A stretch of 64,000 nt of DNA from Enterococcus faecalis 13-SD-W-01 (GCA_000415185.1 KE351687.1:81783-145782), one strand, 5' to 3'. Counted from the first letter of the stretch, positions 46,586 through 56,519 are shown. Notes: generated by a model from the letters alone, not told the origin. Numbers and translations: made by a program.

Positions 46586-47086
46586 ATGTTAGCAGCAATT
46601 TGGGCACAAGATGAAAAAGGATTGATCGGAAAAGACGACCAACTGCCTTGGTATCTGCCAAATGATTTGAAGTTTTTCAAACAAATGACAGAATTGAATA
46701 CTCTAGTGATGGGGCGTAAAACGTTTGAAGGAATGGGTGGCCGTCCGCTGCCTAACCGCCAAACAATCGTGTTGACACGCGACTTGACGTATCAAGCAGA
46801 CGGAGTGATCGTCATGCATGCAATGGAAGAAGTCTTGGCATATGAGAAAGAACACGACGGCATCGTATTCATCGCAGGCGGCGCAGCAGTTTATCAAGAA
46901 TTTTTGCCTTACTGCGCGATTTTGTATCGCACAGTGATCCATCATGGGTTTGAAGGAGATACTTATTTTCCGCCAGTTGATTGGGAAGAATGGTCTTTGA
47001 TCAATTTAAGCACAGGGGAAGTGGATGAAAAGAACCGCTATCCTTATCAATTTGAAACCTACCAAAGAAAAAGCGACGTGGAATAA
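46586..47086 (+). CDS. folA: Dihydrofolate reductase
   Basis: The 166-residue enzyme regenerates tetrahydrofolate after the thyA reaction. Family blocks: GLIGKDDQLPWYLPNDLKFF (with the catalytic acid in PND), VMGRKTFEGMGGRPLPNRQTIVLTR and VFIAGGAAVYQEFLP. The length is normal for a chromosomal trimethoprim-sensitive type. AAAGGATG precedes the ATG. It ends at a terminator shared with hlyIII. Confidence 0.96.
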   Translation: MLAAIWAQDEKGLIGKDDQLPWYLPNDLKFFKQMTELNTLVMGRKTFEGMGGRPLPNRQTIVLTRDLTYQADGVIVMHAMEEVLAYEKEHDGIVFIAGGAAVYQEFLPYCAILYRTVIHHGFEGDTYFPPVDWEEWSLINLSTGEVDEKNRYPYQFETYQRKSDVE

Positions 47087-47101
47087 ATACATCCGCATAA
47101 T

Positions 47102-47149
47102 AAAAAACACATCGAAACCTTATTTAAAAGCGTTCGATGTGTTTTTTTC
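47102..47149. terminator. Bidirectional terminator between folA and hlyIII
   Basis: AAAAACACATCGAA pairs with TTCGATGTGTTTTT around a 16-base loop, with A and T flanks. Confidence 0.88.
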
Positions 47150-47165
47150 TTTGTAGAAAGCAGAA

Positions 47166-47819
47166 TCAAGTATAGAACAACACTGAAAAGTACATGAATC
47201 CGGCACCTAACATAACAAAGAGATGCCAAACAACGTGCATAAAGCGGATCGAATTCAAGCTGTAGAAAAAGGCTCCTACTGTATAAGAAACGCCGCCAAG
47301 GACCAAGAGCGAAACACCAACTGGACCTAGTGAATGATAAAGAGGAACAGCGGCGATCAAACAAAGCCAGCCCATGATGATATAGATCAGTGTAGAGATT
47401 TTTGAAACTTTTTCTTTTTTATGAAGCGTCAGCGATTTATAAACGATTCCTGCAATCGCAAATAACCAGATCAATGCAAACAGTGTCCAGCCTAACCAGC
47501 CTTTTACACTTAAAAGACAAAATGGTGTGTAACTGCCGGCAATCAAAAGAAAGATACTGCTATGGTCAAATACTTGGAAAACTTTTTTTGCTTTCGTGAA
47601 AATCAGCGAATGGAATAATGTAGACGTAAGGAACAACAAAATCATCATTGAACCATAAATCGCATAGCTGACAATATGCAAAGGAGAATCTAACTGCACT
47701 CCTTTGATAAGCAAAATCACAAGACCAGCAATACTTAGACCCGCACCAATCCCGTGAGTGACTGCATTACACACTTCATTGACAATCAGATAAGTTCTGC
47801 TGAAACCTCTTTTTTCCAT
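47166..47819 (-). CDS. Hemolysin III / PAQR family membrane protein
   Basis: The 217-residue protein has seven hydrophobic segments and the PAQR/HlyIII signatures NAVTHGIGAGLSIAG near residue 17, STLFHS (about 64), DHSSIFLLIAGSYTPF (about 83), and the C-terminal HVVWHLFVMLGAGFMYF with metal-binding histidines. The family may hydrolyse or bind lipids through a zinc site; real haemolysis is not implied. It is encoded opposite to its neighbours. Confidence 0.92.
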   Translation of the reverse strand: MEKRGFSRTYLIVNEVCNAVTHGIGAGLSIAGLVILLIKGVQLDSPLHIVSYAIYGSMMILLFLTSTLFHSLIFTKAKKVFQVFDHSSIFLLIAGSYTPFCLLSVKGWLGWTLFALIWLFAIAGIVYKSLTLHKKEKVSKISTLIYIIMGWLCLIAAVPLYHSLGPVGVSLLVLGGVSYTVGAFFYSLNSIRFMHVVWHLFVMLGAGFMYFSVLFYT

Positions 47820-47948
47820 GAAACCGTCTCCCTTATTGTTTTAATTTGATGAAAAATTGATTTTTGTCTGTTATACTAAAAATAGAATGAGCCTTAAGAG
47901 TAGTTTACCACGAAAGAAGGCAGCTGTTAAAGAAAGAGTGGGGAAACA

Positions 47949-48791
47949 ATGACAAATGTTAAGATTGTAACAGATTCTTCTTGCACAATGGAAAAATCCA
48001 TGCGAGATGTTCTGGATATCCATGTGATGCCATTGTCAGTGATGATCGATGGAGTCGTATATCCGGATGATGATACATTAGACGGCGAAAAATTTATGAG
48101 TATGATGGCAGCGGCAAAATCTTTGCCGAAAACAAGCCAGCCGCCAATCGGAGAATTTATTTCTTTATATGATGAATTAGGAAAAGATGGTACGAAAATC
48201 ATTTCTATCCATATGACAAAAGGATTAAGCGGGACTGTCGAGGCTGCACGTCAAGCGAGTAATCTGACACAAAGCGATGTCACAGTTATCGACAGCGACA
48301 CGACAGACCAAGGACTTTCTTTCCAAGTGATCCGAGCAGCAGAAATGGCCAAAGAAGGGAAATCTGCAGAAGAAATCATTGCAGAAGTCGAAAAAATCAG
48401 AGAAAACACAAAGCTGTATATTGGGATCTCTACATTGGACAACTTGGTGAAAGGCGGAAGAATCAGCCGAACAAAAGGACTGCTTTCAAGTATCCTCAAT
48501 ATTCGTGTCGTGATGGACTTTGCGCATTCCGAATTAGTACCAGTAATCAAAGGGCGCGGAAAGAAGACCTTTGACAAATGGTTTGATGAATTGAAAAAAG
48601 AATTAAGTACCATTCCAAATATTCGGCAAATCGGTATTTCTCATGCAGATGCACAAGAATTGACGATGGAATTCAAACAAGAATTGCAGAAAATGTTTCC
48701 TGACATGACGATCCCGGTCTTGCACACGAACCCGATCATAGCAACACATACAGGAAAAGGCGCCTTTGCGATCATGTATTACGTAGATTAG
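47949..48791 (+). CDS. DegV family fatty-acid-binding protein
   Basis: The 280-residue cytoplasmic protein has the DegV fold that binds one fatty acid: IVTDSSCTM at the N-terminus, PLSVMIDGVVYPD, SQPPIGEF, VIDSDTTDQGLSFQV, LDNLVKGGRIS, and HTGKGAFAIMYYV at the end. Members such as FakB present fatty acids to the kinase FakA for phosphorylation. The gene is monocistronic and followed by a long palindrome. Confidence 0.92.
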   Translation: MTNVKIVTDSSCTMEKSMRDVLDIHVMPLSVMIDGVVYPDDDTLDGEKFMSMMAAAKSLPKTSQPPIGEFISLYDELGKDGTKIISIHMTKGLSGTVEAARQASNLTQSDVTVIDSDTTDQGLSFQVIRAAEMAKEGKSAEEIIAEVEKIRENTKLYIGISTLDNLVKGGRISRTKGLLSSILNIRVVMDFAHSELVPVIKGRGKKTFDKWFDELKKELSTIPNIRQIGISHADAQELTMEFKQELQKMFPDMTIPVLHTNPIIATHTGKGAFAIMYYVD

Positions 48792-48901
48792 AAAAGCTGG
48801 GACAGTTGATTTATTCCGTTTCCTTATTTTCAGCAAACCTCAACGTTTCAACGATTGGATGCTGAGAATCGGAAAGAATAGATTTTCTGGTCCTGCTTTT
48901 T
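48791..48901. repeat. Long imperfect palindrome after degV
   Basis: Arms of about 40 bp pair AAAAGC with GCTTTT, GGAC with GTCC, ATTTATTC with GAATAGAT, TTTCC with GGAAA, and ATTTTCAGCA with TGCTGAGAAT, around a loop of about 24 bases. The T-rich end (TTTTTATTATTT) could let it terminate degV. Its size suggests a miniature repeat different from the 14100 and 33354 family. Confidence 0.55.
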
Positions 48902-48965
48902 ATTATTTCCCCTACCTTTTTAGCAAAACTTTTGTTAAGATAAAAACCAATCAGAGGTGAATAAA

Positions 48966-49862
48966 ATGAAACGAATGAAACCAAGACTTCTTCTTTTGCT
49001 CCTGCCAATAGTTATCGCGATTGCGGTATATGCAGGACTCTCATTTTCTTTGCCAAAAGCTGAACCTCTGTTGAAGCCGGGAACTGCAGTGCAAGATGAT
49101 TCGTCCAAGAAAGACAAAATCCACTACATAGCAATCGGCGATTCTTTGACAGAAGGCGTTGGAGACCAGACCCAGCAAGGAGGATTTGTTCCTTTAGTCG
49201 CAAATGATTTAAAGGACCGTTATCAGCTTACAGCAGTAGAAATCGAGAATTACGGGGTCAACGGCGAACGAAGCGATCAGATTTTAAAACGATTGAAGAA
49301 AGAAGAAAAGATCCAAAAAAATATTGCTTCGGCTGACTTTATTACACTTACTGTCGGCGGCAATGATTTGATGAAAGTAATCCAGAACAACTTTTTCGGT
49401 CTAAGCGTCGATTCGTTTAAAAAACCTTTGAAAAATTATCAAAAAAATGTCGCTTCTTTAATTGAAGAAATGCGTTCATTGAATAAAACAGCACCCATCT
49501 ATGTCTTAGGAATCTATAATCCTTTTTATTTGAACTTTCCTGAGATAACAGATATGCAGACAATCGTTGATAATTGGAACAAGGGAACAGAAACGACTCT
49601 ATCAGAAGAACCGAATACTTATTTTATCCCAATCAATGATATCCTTTATCAAGGACTGGACAATCAAGTCGGCATCACAGCAGAAAGCGGCACACAAGAC
49701 AGCGGCTCAGGCGATAATCTGAACCAATTGAAAAATAATGTGTTGTATGAAGAAGACCACTTCCATCCCAACAATCTGGGGTATCAGCTGATGGCAAATG
49801 CGGTCAGAGATCAGCTCATCAAAACACAAGAGAAGTGGCTGCTGAAGGAGGAGAATAGATGA
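48966..49862 (+). CDS. SGNH/GDSL-type esterase, YpmR-like
   Basis: The 298-residue protein has an N-terminal transmembrane or signal-anchor segment (about 5-27) and an extracellular SGNH hydrolase domain. Block I is AIGDSLTEGVGD with the nucleophile serine, block III VGGNDL, and block V EDHFHPN with the catalytic Asp-His. It likely removes acyl groups from a wall or membrane polymer; the substrate is unknown. GAGGTGA is five bases before the ATG. It overlaps ypmS by four bases. Confidence 0.88.
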   Translation: MKRMKPRLLLLLLPIVIAIAVYAGLSFSLPKAEPLLKPGTAVQDDSSKKDKIHYIAIGDSLTEGVGDQTQQGGFVPLVANDLKDRYQLTAVEIENYGVNGERSDQILKRLKKEEKIQKNIASADFITLTVGGNDLMKVIQNNFFGLSVDSFKKPLKNYQKNVASLIEEMRSLNKTAPIYVLGIYNPFYLNFPEITDMQTIVDNWNKGTETTLSEEPNTYFIPINDILYQGLDNQVGITAESGTQDSGSGDNLNQLKNNVLYEEDHFHPNNLGYQLMANAVRDQLIKTQEKWLLKEENR

Positions 49863-50563
49863 CGGAAAAAGAACCAGAAAAAAGAGTCTCCAAAAAAACA
49901 CCAAAACAAGCTTCAAAAAAACCATTCCGCGAATCGATGCGAAATCCTTGGAAAATCGCATGTTTAGTATTGATTGGTTTGATTCTTGGCACAGGGATCT
50001 TTTTAGGAACAAGGATCTTTGCGAATCGAGAACCAGACTATAAAGAAATCCCAGCGATCACTGCGCGTCAAGGAGAACCTGTTTTGACGATCAATACGAA
50101 AAAAGAAAAAGTCAATCAGCTGATTACCTTCTTTTTAGAAGATTTCCAAAAAGACAGTGATGTGAAATATAAATTTTATTTAGAAAACGAAGCTCTGTTA
50201 AACGGTGAATTTGAGATCTTAGGATTTCCGATAAACTTTTATTTATATTTTGATCCATATGTTATGGAAAATGGGAATGTACAATTGAAAGCAAAAAGCC
50301 TCTCAGTTGGGACGCTAAGTTTGCCAATCAAAGATATCATGAACATGATCAAACGAAATTATAAACTGCCTGATTGGATCGAGATCAATACCGATGATTT
50401 AACAGTGATGATCCGGCTTGATCAGTTCCGTATGCAAAATGGCATGTATATCAAAGCAGAACGAATCAATCTAGTAGACGATGATATCCAATTCAGCTTA
50501 TACTTGCCTAAAACAAATGATACAGATAAAACAACTACGACAGAAACAACAGAAAGCAATTAG
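49859..50563 (+). CDS. YpmS family (DUF2140) membrane-anchored protein
   Basis: The 234-residue protein has a lysine-rich cytoplasmic N-terminus (1-38), one transmembrane helix (about 39-58), and an extracellular beta-rich domain with YKFYLENEALLNGEFEILGFPINFYLYFDP, which resembles DUF2140 lipid- or polymer-contacting folds. It is paired with the YpmR esterase as in Bacilli. The function is unknown; acting with YpmR at the cell surface is inferred from the overlap. Confidence 0.85.
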   Translation: MTEKEPEKRVSKKTPKQASKKPFRESMRNPWKIACLVLIGLILGTGIFLGTRIFANREPDYKEIPAITARQGEPVLTINTKKEKVNQLITFFLEDFQKDSDVKYKFYLENEALLNGEFEILGFPINFYLYFDPYVMENGNVQLKAKSLSVGTLSLPIKDIMNMIKRNYKLPDWIEINTDDLTVMIRLDQFRMQNGMYIKAERINLVDDDIQFSLYLPKTNDTDKTTTTETTESN

Positions 50564-50578
50564 AAAGAAGGAACGAAG

Positions 50579-51097
50579 ATGGAACGTGCGATTTTTGCCG
50601 GCGGCTGTTTCTGGTGTATGATCCAGCCATTCGATACACTTACAGGAATCCATTCAGTGATGTCTGGCTATACAGGCGGACATGTGGAAAATCCTTCCTA
50701 TGAGCAAGTGAAAAATCATGAAACAGGCCACACTGAAGCAATTGAGATCATCTATGATCCTGAAAAAATCAATTATGATGATTTACTGGAAATCTATTGG
50801 CAGCAAACAGATCCAACAGATGCCTTTGGACAATTCGAAGACCGCGGAGACAATTATCGCCCAGTCATTTTTTATTTTTCAGAAGAACAAAAGCGCGCAG
50901 CAGAAAAAAGCAAACAGCAGCTGCAAACGAGTGGACGTTTTGATCAGCCAATCGTTACTTCGATCGAACCAGCACAAACGTTTTATTTGGCGGAAGAAGA
51001 GCATCAGGAATACTACAAAAAACATCCGGAGAATTTTGCTCGAAACCACGCTAGAAGAGCTGCGTTTATCGCTGATAATTGGGAGGAGCAAGCATGA
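50579..51097 (+). CDS. msrA: Peptide methionine (S)-S-oxide reductase MsrA
   Basis: The 172-residue enzyme repairs oxidised methionine. The catalytic C10 is in [23 protein letters not shown] and [14 protein letters not shown] are conserved, and Y/D/E residues of the pocket are present. There is no fused MsrB domain. AGAAGGAACG precedes the ATG. It overlaps yozE by four bases. Confidence 0.95.
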   Translation: MERAIFAGGCFWCMIQPFDTLTGIHSVMSGYTGGHVENPSYEQVKNHETGHTEAIEIIYDPEKINYDDLLEIYWQQTDPTDAFGQFEDRGDNYRPVIFYFSEEQKRAAEKSKQQLQTSGRFDQPIVTSIEPAQTFYLAEEEHQEYYKKHPENFARNHARRAAFIADNWEEQA

Positions 51098-51312
51098 GCC
51101 GCAGTTTTTACCATTATTTGATGACACTTCGAGGGCCGCAGCGTGATGCAGTGACGACATTTGCCAACGAAGCAGGAAAAGATATTCAATTTCCCAAACA
51201 CACTACAGAATATGAAGAAGTTTCCGATTATTTAGAGATGAATGTCGATTACTTAGATTCCATGGACATTTTTGATGAAGCATGGGAAAAATACAAAGAG
51301 AACAGCCGCTGA
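51094..51312 (+). CDS. YozE family (UPF0346) protein
   Basis: The 72-residue protein has the YozE_SAM-like sequence [26 protein letters not shown] and [10 protein letters not shown], a small SAM-like helical bundle. Function unknown. GGAGGAG lies upstream of the ATG at 51094, which overlaps the msrA stop. The terminator at 51301 overlaps its stop codon. Confidence 0.88.
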   Translation: MSRSFYHYLMTLRGPQRDAVTTFANEAGKDIQFPKHTTEYEEVSDYLEMNVDYLDSMDIFDEAWEKYKENSR

Positions 51313-51330
51313 GAAGCGGCTGTTTTTTTT
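51301..51330 (+). terminator. Terminator of ypmR-ypmS-msrA-yozE
   Basis: AACAGCCGCT pairs with AGCGGCTGTT around a three-base loop, followed by eight T; it includes the yozE stop codon. Confidence 0.92.
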
Positions 51331-51505
51331 GTTTAAAAAACAACACACACCATTAAAAAACAGTGAAAATAAGAGCCTGGCTATACAAGCGCATCAAAAG
51401 AAGATGTTACTCTTGATTCAAGGTAGTACATTTACTAAAACATCAGAAGGATATTATTTTTGATTTGAATCCAGTTCTGTTATCTATAAGGAAAGAGGGA
51501 AAGAA

Positions 51506-52540
51506 ATGAAAAGTAAATTCGTACAGCAACGTACTAGAAAACTAGTTGCAGCAATCATCGCAGTGCTCGTCATTATGGGGATTTCCCAGCAAACTGTTCA
51601 TGCGGACAACAAAAATAATTTTTCTATCCAAACGTTGAATCAAGATGGAACGGTGAATCAACAAGGTTTTTATCACCTAATAGGCCATCCTGGTGAAAAA
51701 CAAACAATTGCGCTGAAAGTATATAACGCTTCTGAAGAAGAAATTACAATCAAAGCGGCAGTCAATCCAGCTTCTACGAATAAAAATGGGATTCCCAATT
51801 ATATGGGAGAAGAACAATATGATTCCTCTTTAAAGTATCGAATGGATGAATTGGTTTCAATTGAAGAAACAAAAGTCAAAGTACCTGCATCTGGTTCTGT
51901 CACGGTGAATGCAACGGTAATCTTTCCCGATAAAGAGTGGGAAGGAGATGTGCTCGGCGGTATTCGCATCACAGAAGAGGCTGAACAAAACAGTGAGCAA
52001 ACAGTGGTTCACGAAGTTGCTTATACAGTGGGAATTCTACTGAATCAAACAAATGGCGTTTCTGTTGAAAATGAGCTGCATTTGCAAAAAGTATCTGCAG
52101 GACAGCGAAATTATCGCACTTACATTGAAGCCAATGTACAAAACAGTGCTGCAGCAATTATTCGTGAGATGAATGTCCAAGCAAAAATAATTGAAAAAAA
52201 TAGCGAAACACCTATCTATACATATGATGCCTACGAATTGCGAATGGCGCCTAACTCTAATTTCGATTTTGGGATTCCTACCGGTGACCAACCAATCAAA
52301 GCGGGTGATTATTTGCTTGACATGATCATCCAAGCAGATGGAAAAGAGTATCAATTCCAGAAAAACTTTACCATTGGTGGATCCGAAGCACGCCAATTGA
52401 ATCAAAGTTCAGTCAATATCGTCAAAACATCAAATGCATTTCCAGCCAATTTAGTAATCACAGGCCTAGTGCTTGTTGGTTTGATTCTTTTTGTTAGCGG
52501 ATACCTGCATAAACGGAAGAATCGCTCACTCACTCAATGA
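51506..52540 (+). CDS. DUF916/DUF3324 WxL-associated cell-surface protein
   Basis: The 344-residue protein has a signal peptide (about 1-33, ending VHAD), the DUF916 wall-binding domain (FSIQTLNQDGTVNQQGFYHLIGHPGEKQTIALKVYNAS), a DUF3324 domain (about 160-300) and a C-terminal membrane helix (about 312-332) with RKNR as positive anchor. In enterococci this family is always found with WxL proteins and helps bind them to peptidoglycan or host matrix. First gene of the WxL locus, preceded by GAAAGAGGGAAAG. Confidence 0.92.
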   Translation: MKSKFVQQRTRKLVAAIIAVLVIMGISQQTVHADNKNNFSIQTLNQDGTVNQQGFYHLIGHPGEKQTIALKVYNASEEEITIKAAVNPASTNKNGIPNYMGEEQYDSSLKYRMDELVSIEETKVKVPASGSVTVNATVIFPDKEWEGDVLGGIRITEEAEQNSEQTVVHEVAYTVGILLNQTNGVSVENELHLQKVSAGQRNYRTYIEANVQNSAAAIIREMNVQAKIIEKNSETPIYTYDAYELRMAPNSNFDFGIPTGDQPIKAGDYLLDMIIQADGKEYQFQKNFTIGGSEARQLNQSSVNIVKTSNAFPANLVITGLVLVGLILFVSGYLHKRKNRSLTQ

Positions 52541-52629
52541 AAAGGAGGCAATATATAAAGATAAACTGGTTTACTGTTTACTCGTTAAGAAGAAAAATAA
52601 AAAACAAGAAAATTTCGGAGGAAAAAAAT

Positions 52630-53370
52630 ATGAAAAAAACGATTTGGACGTTATCAACGGCACTTTTATTAGGAAATATTGGTTTAGGAGCAGTCACTAC
52701 TTATGCAACAGATTATGAAGATGCGAAAACAGCAAAAACAGAAGGAACAATCTCTATTCTAGAAAATAACTCAACAGATCCAGTCATTCCCGATCCGGAA
52801 AACCCAGAGGAAGAAATTGATCCAGAAGAACCAACCAATCCGCATCTTGGTCAACTGCGAATCAATTACGTCTCCAACTTTGACTTTGGTGCAATTAAAA
52901 ATGTTTCAAATGAGATTGTTCAAAAAGCACGGCTTGATCAAGTTTGGTCTAATGGGACAGAAGAAGGTCGTGTACCATTCGTAGCGACAGAAGATCGTCG
53001 CGGCAGTGATCGTTTAGGGTGGGAATTACGTGTGTCACAATCTACCCCGTTAAAGGATGCAAGCGGACATGAATTACAAGGTGCAACGATTACGTTGAGC
53101 AATTTTAAATATGCTAATCCAACAGAAAAAACACCAGTGGTCAATCAAAATGCGGTTGTTCTTGATGAAACGACCCAACCATTAGCAACAGCTGATGCTA
53201 GTCAAGGAGCAGGCGCATGGACATTAGCACTAGGAAACCCGGACAATGAAGGGCACACAGATGGTGTAGTCTTACGAATCCCAGCGAATACTGCCAAAAA
53301 CGACACCGTGTACTCGACATCGATCGTCTGGGAATTAGTTGCTGATCCAACAACGGAGGCAGTGAGATAG
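52630..53370 (+). CDS. Small WxL domain surface protein
   Basis: The 246-residue secreted protein has a signal peptide (about 1-26, TTYA), a Pro/Glu-rich stretch with repeated DPE/NPE motifs (about 50-75), and a C-terminal WxL domain with the two diagnostic motifs WELRVSQ (about 139) and WELVADP (about 234). WxL domains attach non-covalently to peptidoglycan. The start at 52630 follows GGAGG; the longer frame to 52537 adds a basic stretch without a signal and is unlikely. Confidence 0.92.
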   Translation: MKKTIWTLSTALLLGNIGLGAVTTYATDYEDAKTAKTEGTISILENNSTDPVIPDPENPEEEIDPEEPTNPHLGQLRINYVSNFDFGAIKNVSNEIVQKARLDQVWSNGTEEGRVPFVATEDRRGSDRLGWELRVSQSTPLKDASGHELQGATITLSNFKYANPTEKTPVVNQNAVVLDETTQPLATADASQGAGAWTLALGNPDNEGHTDGVVLRIPANTAKNDTVYSTSIVWELVADPTTEAVR

Positions 53371-53420
53371 GAACGTAACCTCTGCTCTTAAAATTCGTTT
53401 AAAGAAAGGAGGGAATCTGA

Positions 53421-56204
53421 ATGAAAAAAGTATTACTGAATGTTTTAATTGCCATCATCCTGCAAGCACAATTTCTTCCATCGGTCATCGTAATGGCAGA
53501 AACTGTTATTACTGAAGAGACGAGTGATTCAGCCGAAATAGAGCAGCCGATAGCATCCACTGATAGTAATACAAATGATGAACTAGTTGAGCCAGGACAA
53601 GAAACATTGCCAAGTGAGCCACAAAATGCAGAAGAATCTGATATAGAAACAAAACCATCAGAAGAAATAGAACAGAACAGTGGAAATGATGTTCTTAACA
53701 ATCCAAAAGTAGAAATAACTACTTCAGGGGCAGTAGGAGCTAGAGTCTTAACAGCTAAACTAGTAAATGAACCAGATGCTCGAACAGTTATTGCAACTAT
53801 TGCAGATGTGCTATCTGTCGATAAATCTATTGGCAGTGTTATTATTGATGGAAGATTTGGCGAGGATAATGCAGCAGGATGGGGGCGCAGCTTGGATGAA
53901 GGGAACATAAGTGCTATCCACTTCAAAAATTCCAATTACATTCCAAATCAATTGTACAACAAAGTTACAGGACTTTTTGAGGTAACGGATGATGGCAGTA
54001 TAAAAAGTATGTCTTTTCGTGCACTAAGAATCAGTACGAATGAGGCTACAAGTGATCTACGAAAAGTTGAATTAAATGCAATTGAAACAATCGATGGAAT
54101 TAATTTATATGCATTTCAGGGGAAAAGTTTACATTTTCCTGTTTTAAAAACGTTAGGCAGAGCAAGTAACTCTAGTATTTCTGACATGCCCTTTATTGAG
54201 ACCATTGATTTTCCTAAATTAGAAATTATCCGAGGCTGGCGATTGTTCAGGGATATGCCTAATTTAAAAACCGTTGATTTATCTAATGTGACAGAAGTAA
54301 ATGTAGAGAGTAGTTTTTTTGATGCAAGAAATAAATTTCCTATGTATGTCGATTTGAGTAGTTTAAAAGAGTTTCCAGATGTGTATATTGGAAGTGACAG
54401 TCGAGATGGTTTAGCGCCAATCTACATGAAGGTCAGAGCGGATTTCGCGAGTGATTTGACTGGTAAAGATCGAAATGTTTTAGCTTATAGTGGACTAAAT
54501 GAGCAGAAGATGACTCAAGTGATGCAGGATGAACAGTTGAAGATTTCTGCTTTTGGTGAGAATTTTTATACTTTTGGCGACGATATATCTGTTAACTGGT
54601 ATATCAACGGCACTCGCTCTAATTATACTGGTGCAGAAATCGAGTTAGCCGCTTCTGATCTTGGTGTAGGAACATTTACGTTTAAACCAATGATTGCCTA
54701 TAAAGGTGTAGAGGACCCAGATTTTCTGCGTGATGTTGAAATTGAAGCAAAAATAAAAGCACATCAGTTAACAGCTGAAGCCGTACCGCAAGAAGTTGTT
54801 TTAGGGGGAGAATTTACGAAAGAACAGCTTCAATCCTTTGCAAAAAACGTGAAATTAAATGACCAGGTCTTGAACAAAGAGGAATATACAATAGAAGAAG
54901 TATCACTGCCATCTACTAGTTTAGTTGGTGGAAAAAATGCGGAAATCAAAGTAATCCATCAAGCAACAAGAACTGAAACAACGTTGGAAGTTCCGGTAAC
55001 TGTTTTATGGGGACATACGATTTATGCCAAAGAAGCAAGTGCAGATGGTTCAACTGGCGCGCTTAGTCTTTTAGCAACAGAAAAAGAGCCTTTATTAGTG
55101 GCTTCGGAAGGATATGGGGATACCTACGCTTCAACTCATTTGACTTCACGACCAACGTTTGCTATTTTCAGTAATAATTATGACAATAAAATAGGAAACT
55201 TACATTATGGGACAGTAAGTCAAAGTCGGGCAGCTCTTGTCTCTAGTTGGAATCAACACTTGAAGGAAGTCGATATTAAGTACGGAGATATCGTCAGCTT
55301 GACTGTTTTTCGATATGCTAATGCTGCCCAAAATTATAATGGGAATAATACTTGGATAACTAGAAATGAGTCACCTGTTTTAGAAACAACTGGTTTTCCA
55401 GAAGCATTCTATATGATTACTAAAGAGGGGTATCAGTTGATGCGAGTGAATCAGCTGGTGACAAATGAGCTGACTTTTGACATAGGAAGTACCACAGAAG
55501 ACATTGAAAAAAGAGTATCAGAATTTTTTGATTTTCATGATGGTTTTGATGAGAGCGAAAAAGAAGAGTTTTCTTTTGAATTAATCAGTCATGATGATAC
55601 TTCAAAAGTTGGCTCAAAGAAAGCGCAAATCCAAGTCACTCAAAAAAAGGGAGAGTATCAGTTCTCTTATAACTACGAGGTATCTTTCTCTATAGAGCCA
55701 GGTGCTTTGGAACTTTCTGAACTAACCAATGCAGATTTTAACTTTGGAGAAATCAAACAGTCCAGCAGACTTCAAGAAGTTTTTGCAAAAGGTAACGAGG
55801 CTCCAGCAATTACCATCAATGACTACAGTGACGCATCACAGTGGGAACTGCAAGTGTCAAGAACGCCTTTTTTGGATAAAGAAAATCGCGAATTGGAAGA
55901 TACGGCACTTACACTCAAAAATCTAAAAGTCTCAGAGACCGTGCACAAAGGATTAGAAATAGCATTAGACGATGTACTGCTTGATCAAACACCTGCTCCG
56001 ATTGGTACGATGATCAATCAAAATGGGATAAACGGAACAGAAAACGGGCAATCAGTGATCCAAATAGGAGAAGCTGAAAATGGCATTCTAACAGGGATTT
56101 CTTTACTGCTTCCTGCCAACACTCCAATAGATGCTGGAACCTATCAAACGACGATTACTTGGGAATTAGTTTCAGACCCTACGTTGTCAGGAGGGAAACA
56201 ATGA
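53421..56204 (+). CDS. Large WxL surface protein with leucine-rich-like region
   Basis: The 927-residue secreted protein has a signal peptide (about 1-27), an acidic Ser/Thr/Glu linker (about 30-95), a leucine-rich-repeat-like region (about 125-350: LHFPVLKTLG, PFIETIDFPKLEIIRG, MPNLKTVDLSNVTEV, VDLSSLKEFPDV), beta-rich modules (about 360-740) and a C-terminal WxL domain (about 765-925) with WELQVSR and WELVSDP. It is the likely ligand-binding partner of the small WxL protein on the cell wall. AAAGGAGG precedes the ATG, and the next gene overlaps by four bases. Codon use is AT-richer than the core genes. Confidence 0.88.
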   Translation: MKKVLLNVLIAIILQAQFLPSVIVMAETVITEETSDSAEIEQPIASTDSNTNDELVEPGQETLPSEPQNAEESDIETKPSEEIEQNSGNDVLNNPKVEITTSGAVGARVLTAKLVNEPDARTVIATIADVLSVDKSIGSVIIDGRFGEDNAAGWGRSLDEGNISAIHFKNSNYIPNQLYNKVTGLFEVTDDGSIKSMSFRALRISTNEATSDLRKVELNAIETIDGINLYAFQGKSLHFPVLKTLGRASNSSISDMPFIETIDFPKLEIIRGWRLFRDMPNLKTVDLSNVTEVNVESSFFDARNKFPMYVDLSSLKEFPDVYIGSDSRDGLAPIYMKVRADFASDLTGKDRNVLAYSGLNEQKMTQVMQDEQLKISAFGENFYTFGDDISVNWYINGTRSNYTGAEIELAASDLGVGTFTFKPMIAYKGVEDPDFLRDVEIEAKIKAHQLTAEAVPQEVVLGGEFTKEQLQSFAKNVKLNDQVLNKEEYTIEEVSLPSTSLVGGKNAEIKVIHQATRTETTLEVPVTVLWGHTIYAKEASADGSTGALSLLATEKEPLLVASEGYGDTYASTHLTSRPTFAIFSNNYDNKIGNLHYGTVSQSRAALVSSWNQHLKEVDIKYGDIVSLTVFRYANAAQNYNGNNTWITRNESPVLETTGFPEAFYMITKEGYQLMRVNQLVTNELTFDIGSTTEDIEKRVSEFFDFHDGFDESEKEEFSFELISHDDTSKVGSKKAQIQVTQKKGEYQFSYNYEVSFSIEPGALELSELTNADFNFGEIKQSSRLQEVFAKGNEAPAITINDYSDASQWELQVSRTPFLDKENRELEDTALTLKNLKVSETVHKGLEIALDDVLLDQTPAPIGTMINQNGINGTENGQSVIQIGEAENGILTGISLLLPANTPIDAGTYQTTITWELVSDPTLSGGKQ

Positions 56205-56497
56205 GCAAAAATCTAACCGTCATTTTGATCAGTCTAAGTTTCTTACTGGTTTCCTTTTTCATAACAGCAGAAAATACCCAAGCATCTATGAATAAAAGTC
56301 AAGCGGTCGTTCGTTTTTATCAAGAAGAGGAAGCTGAAAAATCAGAAGAAAGTTCAACTGTATCCTCAGACAATGAAACGCTTTTTCCGCAAACTGGAAA
56401 TGTTAGTTCTGTTTTAGGTATCCTTGGCGTTGTTCTTTTAGTCAGTACTGGATGGTTTATGATAAAGAGATCTTCTACTACTGAGCAAGACCACTAG
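56201..56497 (+). CDS. Small sortase-anchored protein (FPQTG signal)
   Basis: The 98-residue protein has a signal peptide (about 1-29), a short acidic middle segment (QEEEAEKSEESSTVSSDNE) and a C-terminal sorting signal FPQTG (62-66), hydrophobic helix and KRSS tail, so it is likely linked covalently to the wall by sortase. FPQTG is a variant of LPXTG. Small proteins like this typically accompany WxL clusters. AGGAGGG precedes the ATG, which overlaps the large WxL stop. Confidence 0.88.
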   Translation: MSKNLTVILISLSFLLVSFFITAENTQASMNKSQAVVRFYQEEEAEKSEESSTVSSDNETLFPQTGNVSSVLGILGVVLLVSTGWFMIKRSSTTEQDH

Positions 56498-56519
56498 CTG
56501 GAGAGTTGGTGGTTTTTTC
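56490..56519 (+). terminator. Terminator of the WxL locus
   Basis: ACCAC pairs with GTGGT with partial inner pairing, then six T; the stem begins at the stop codon of the FPQTG gene. Confidence 0.6.
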
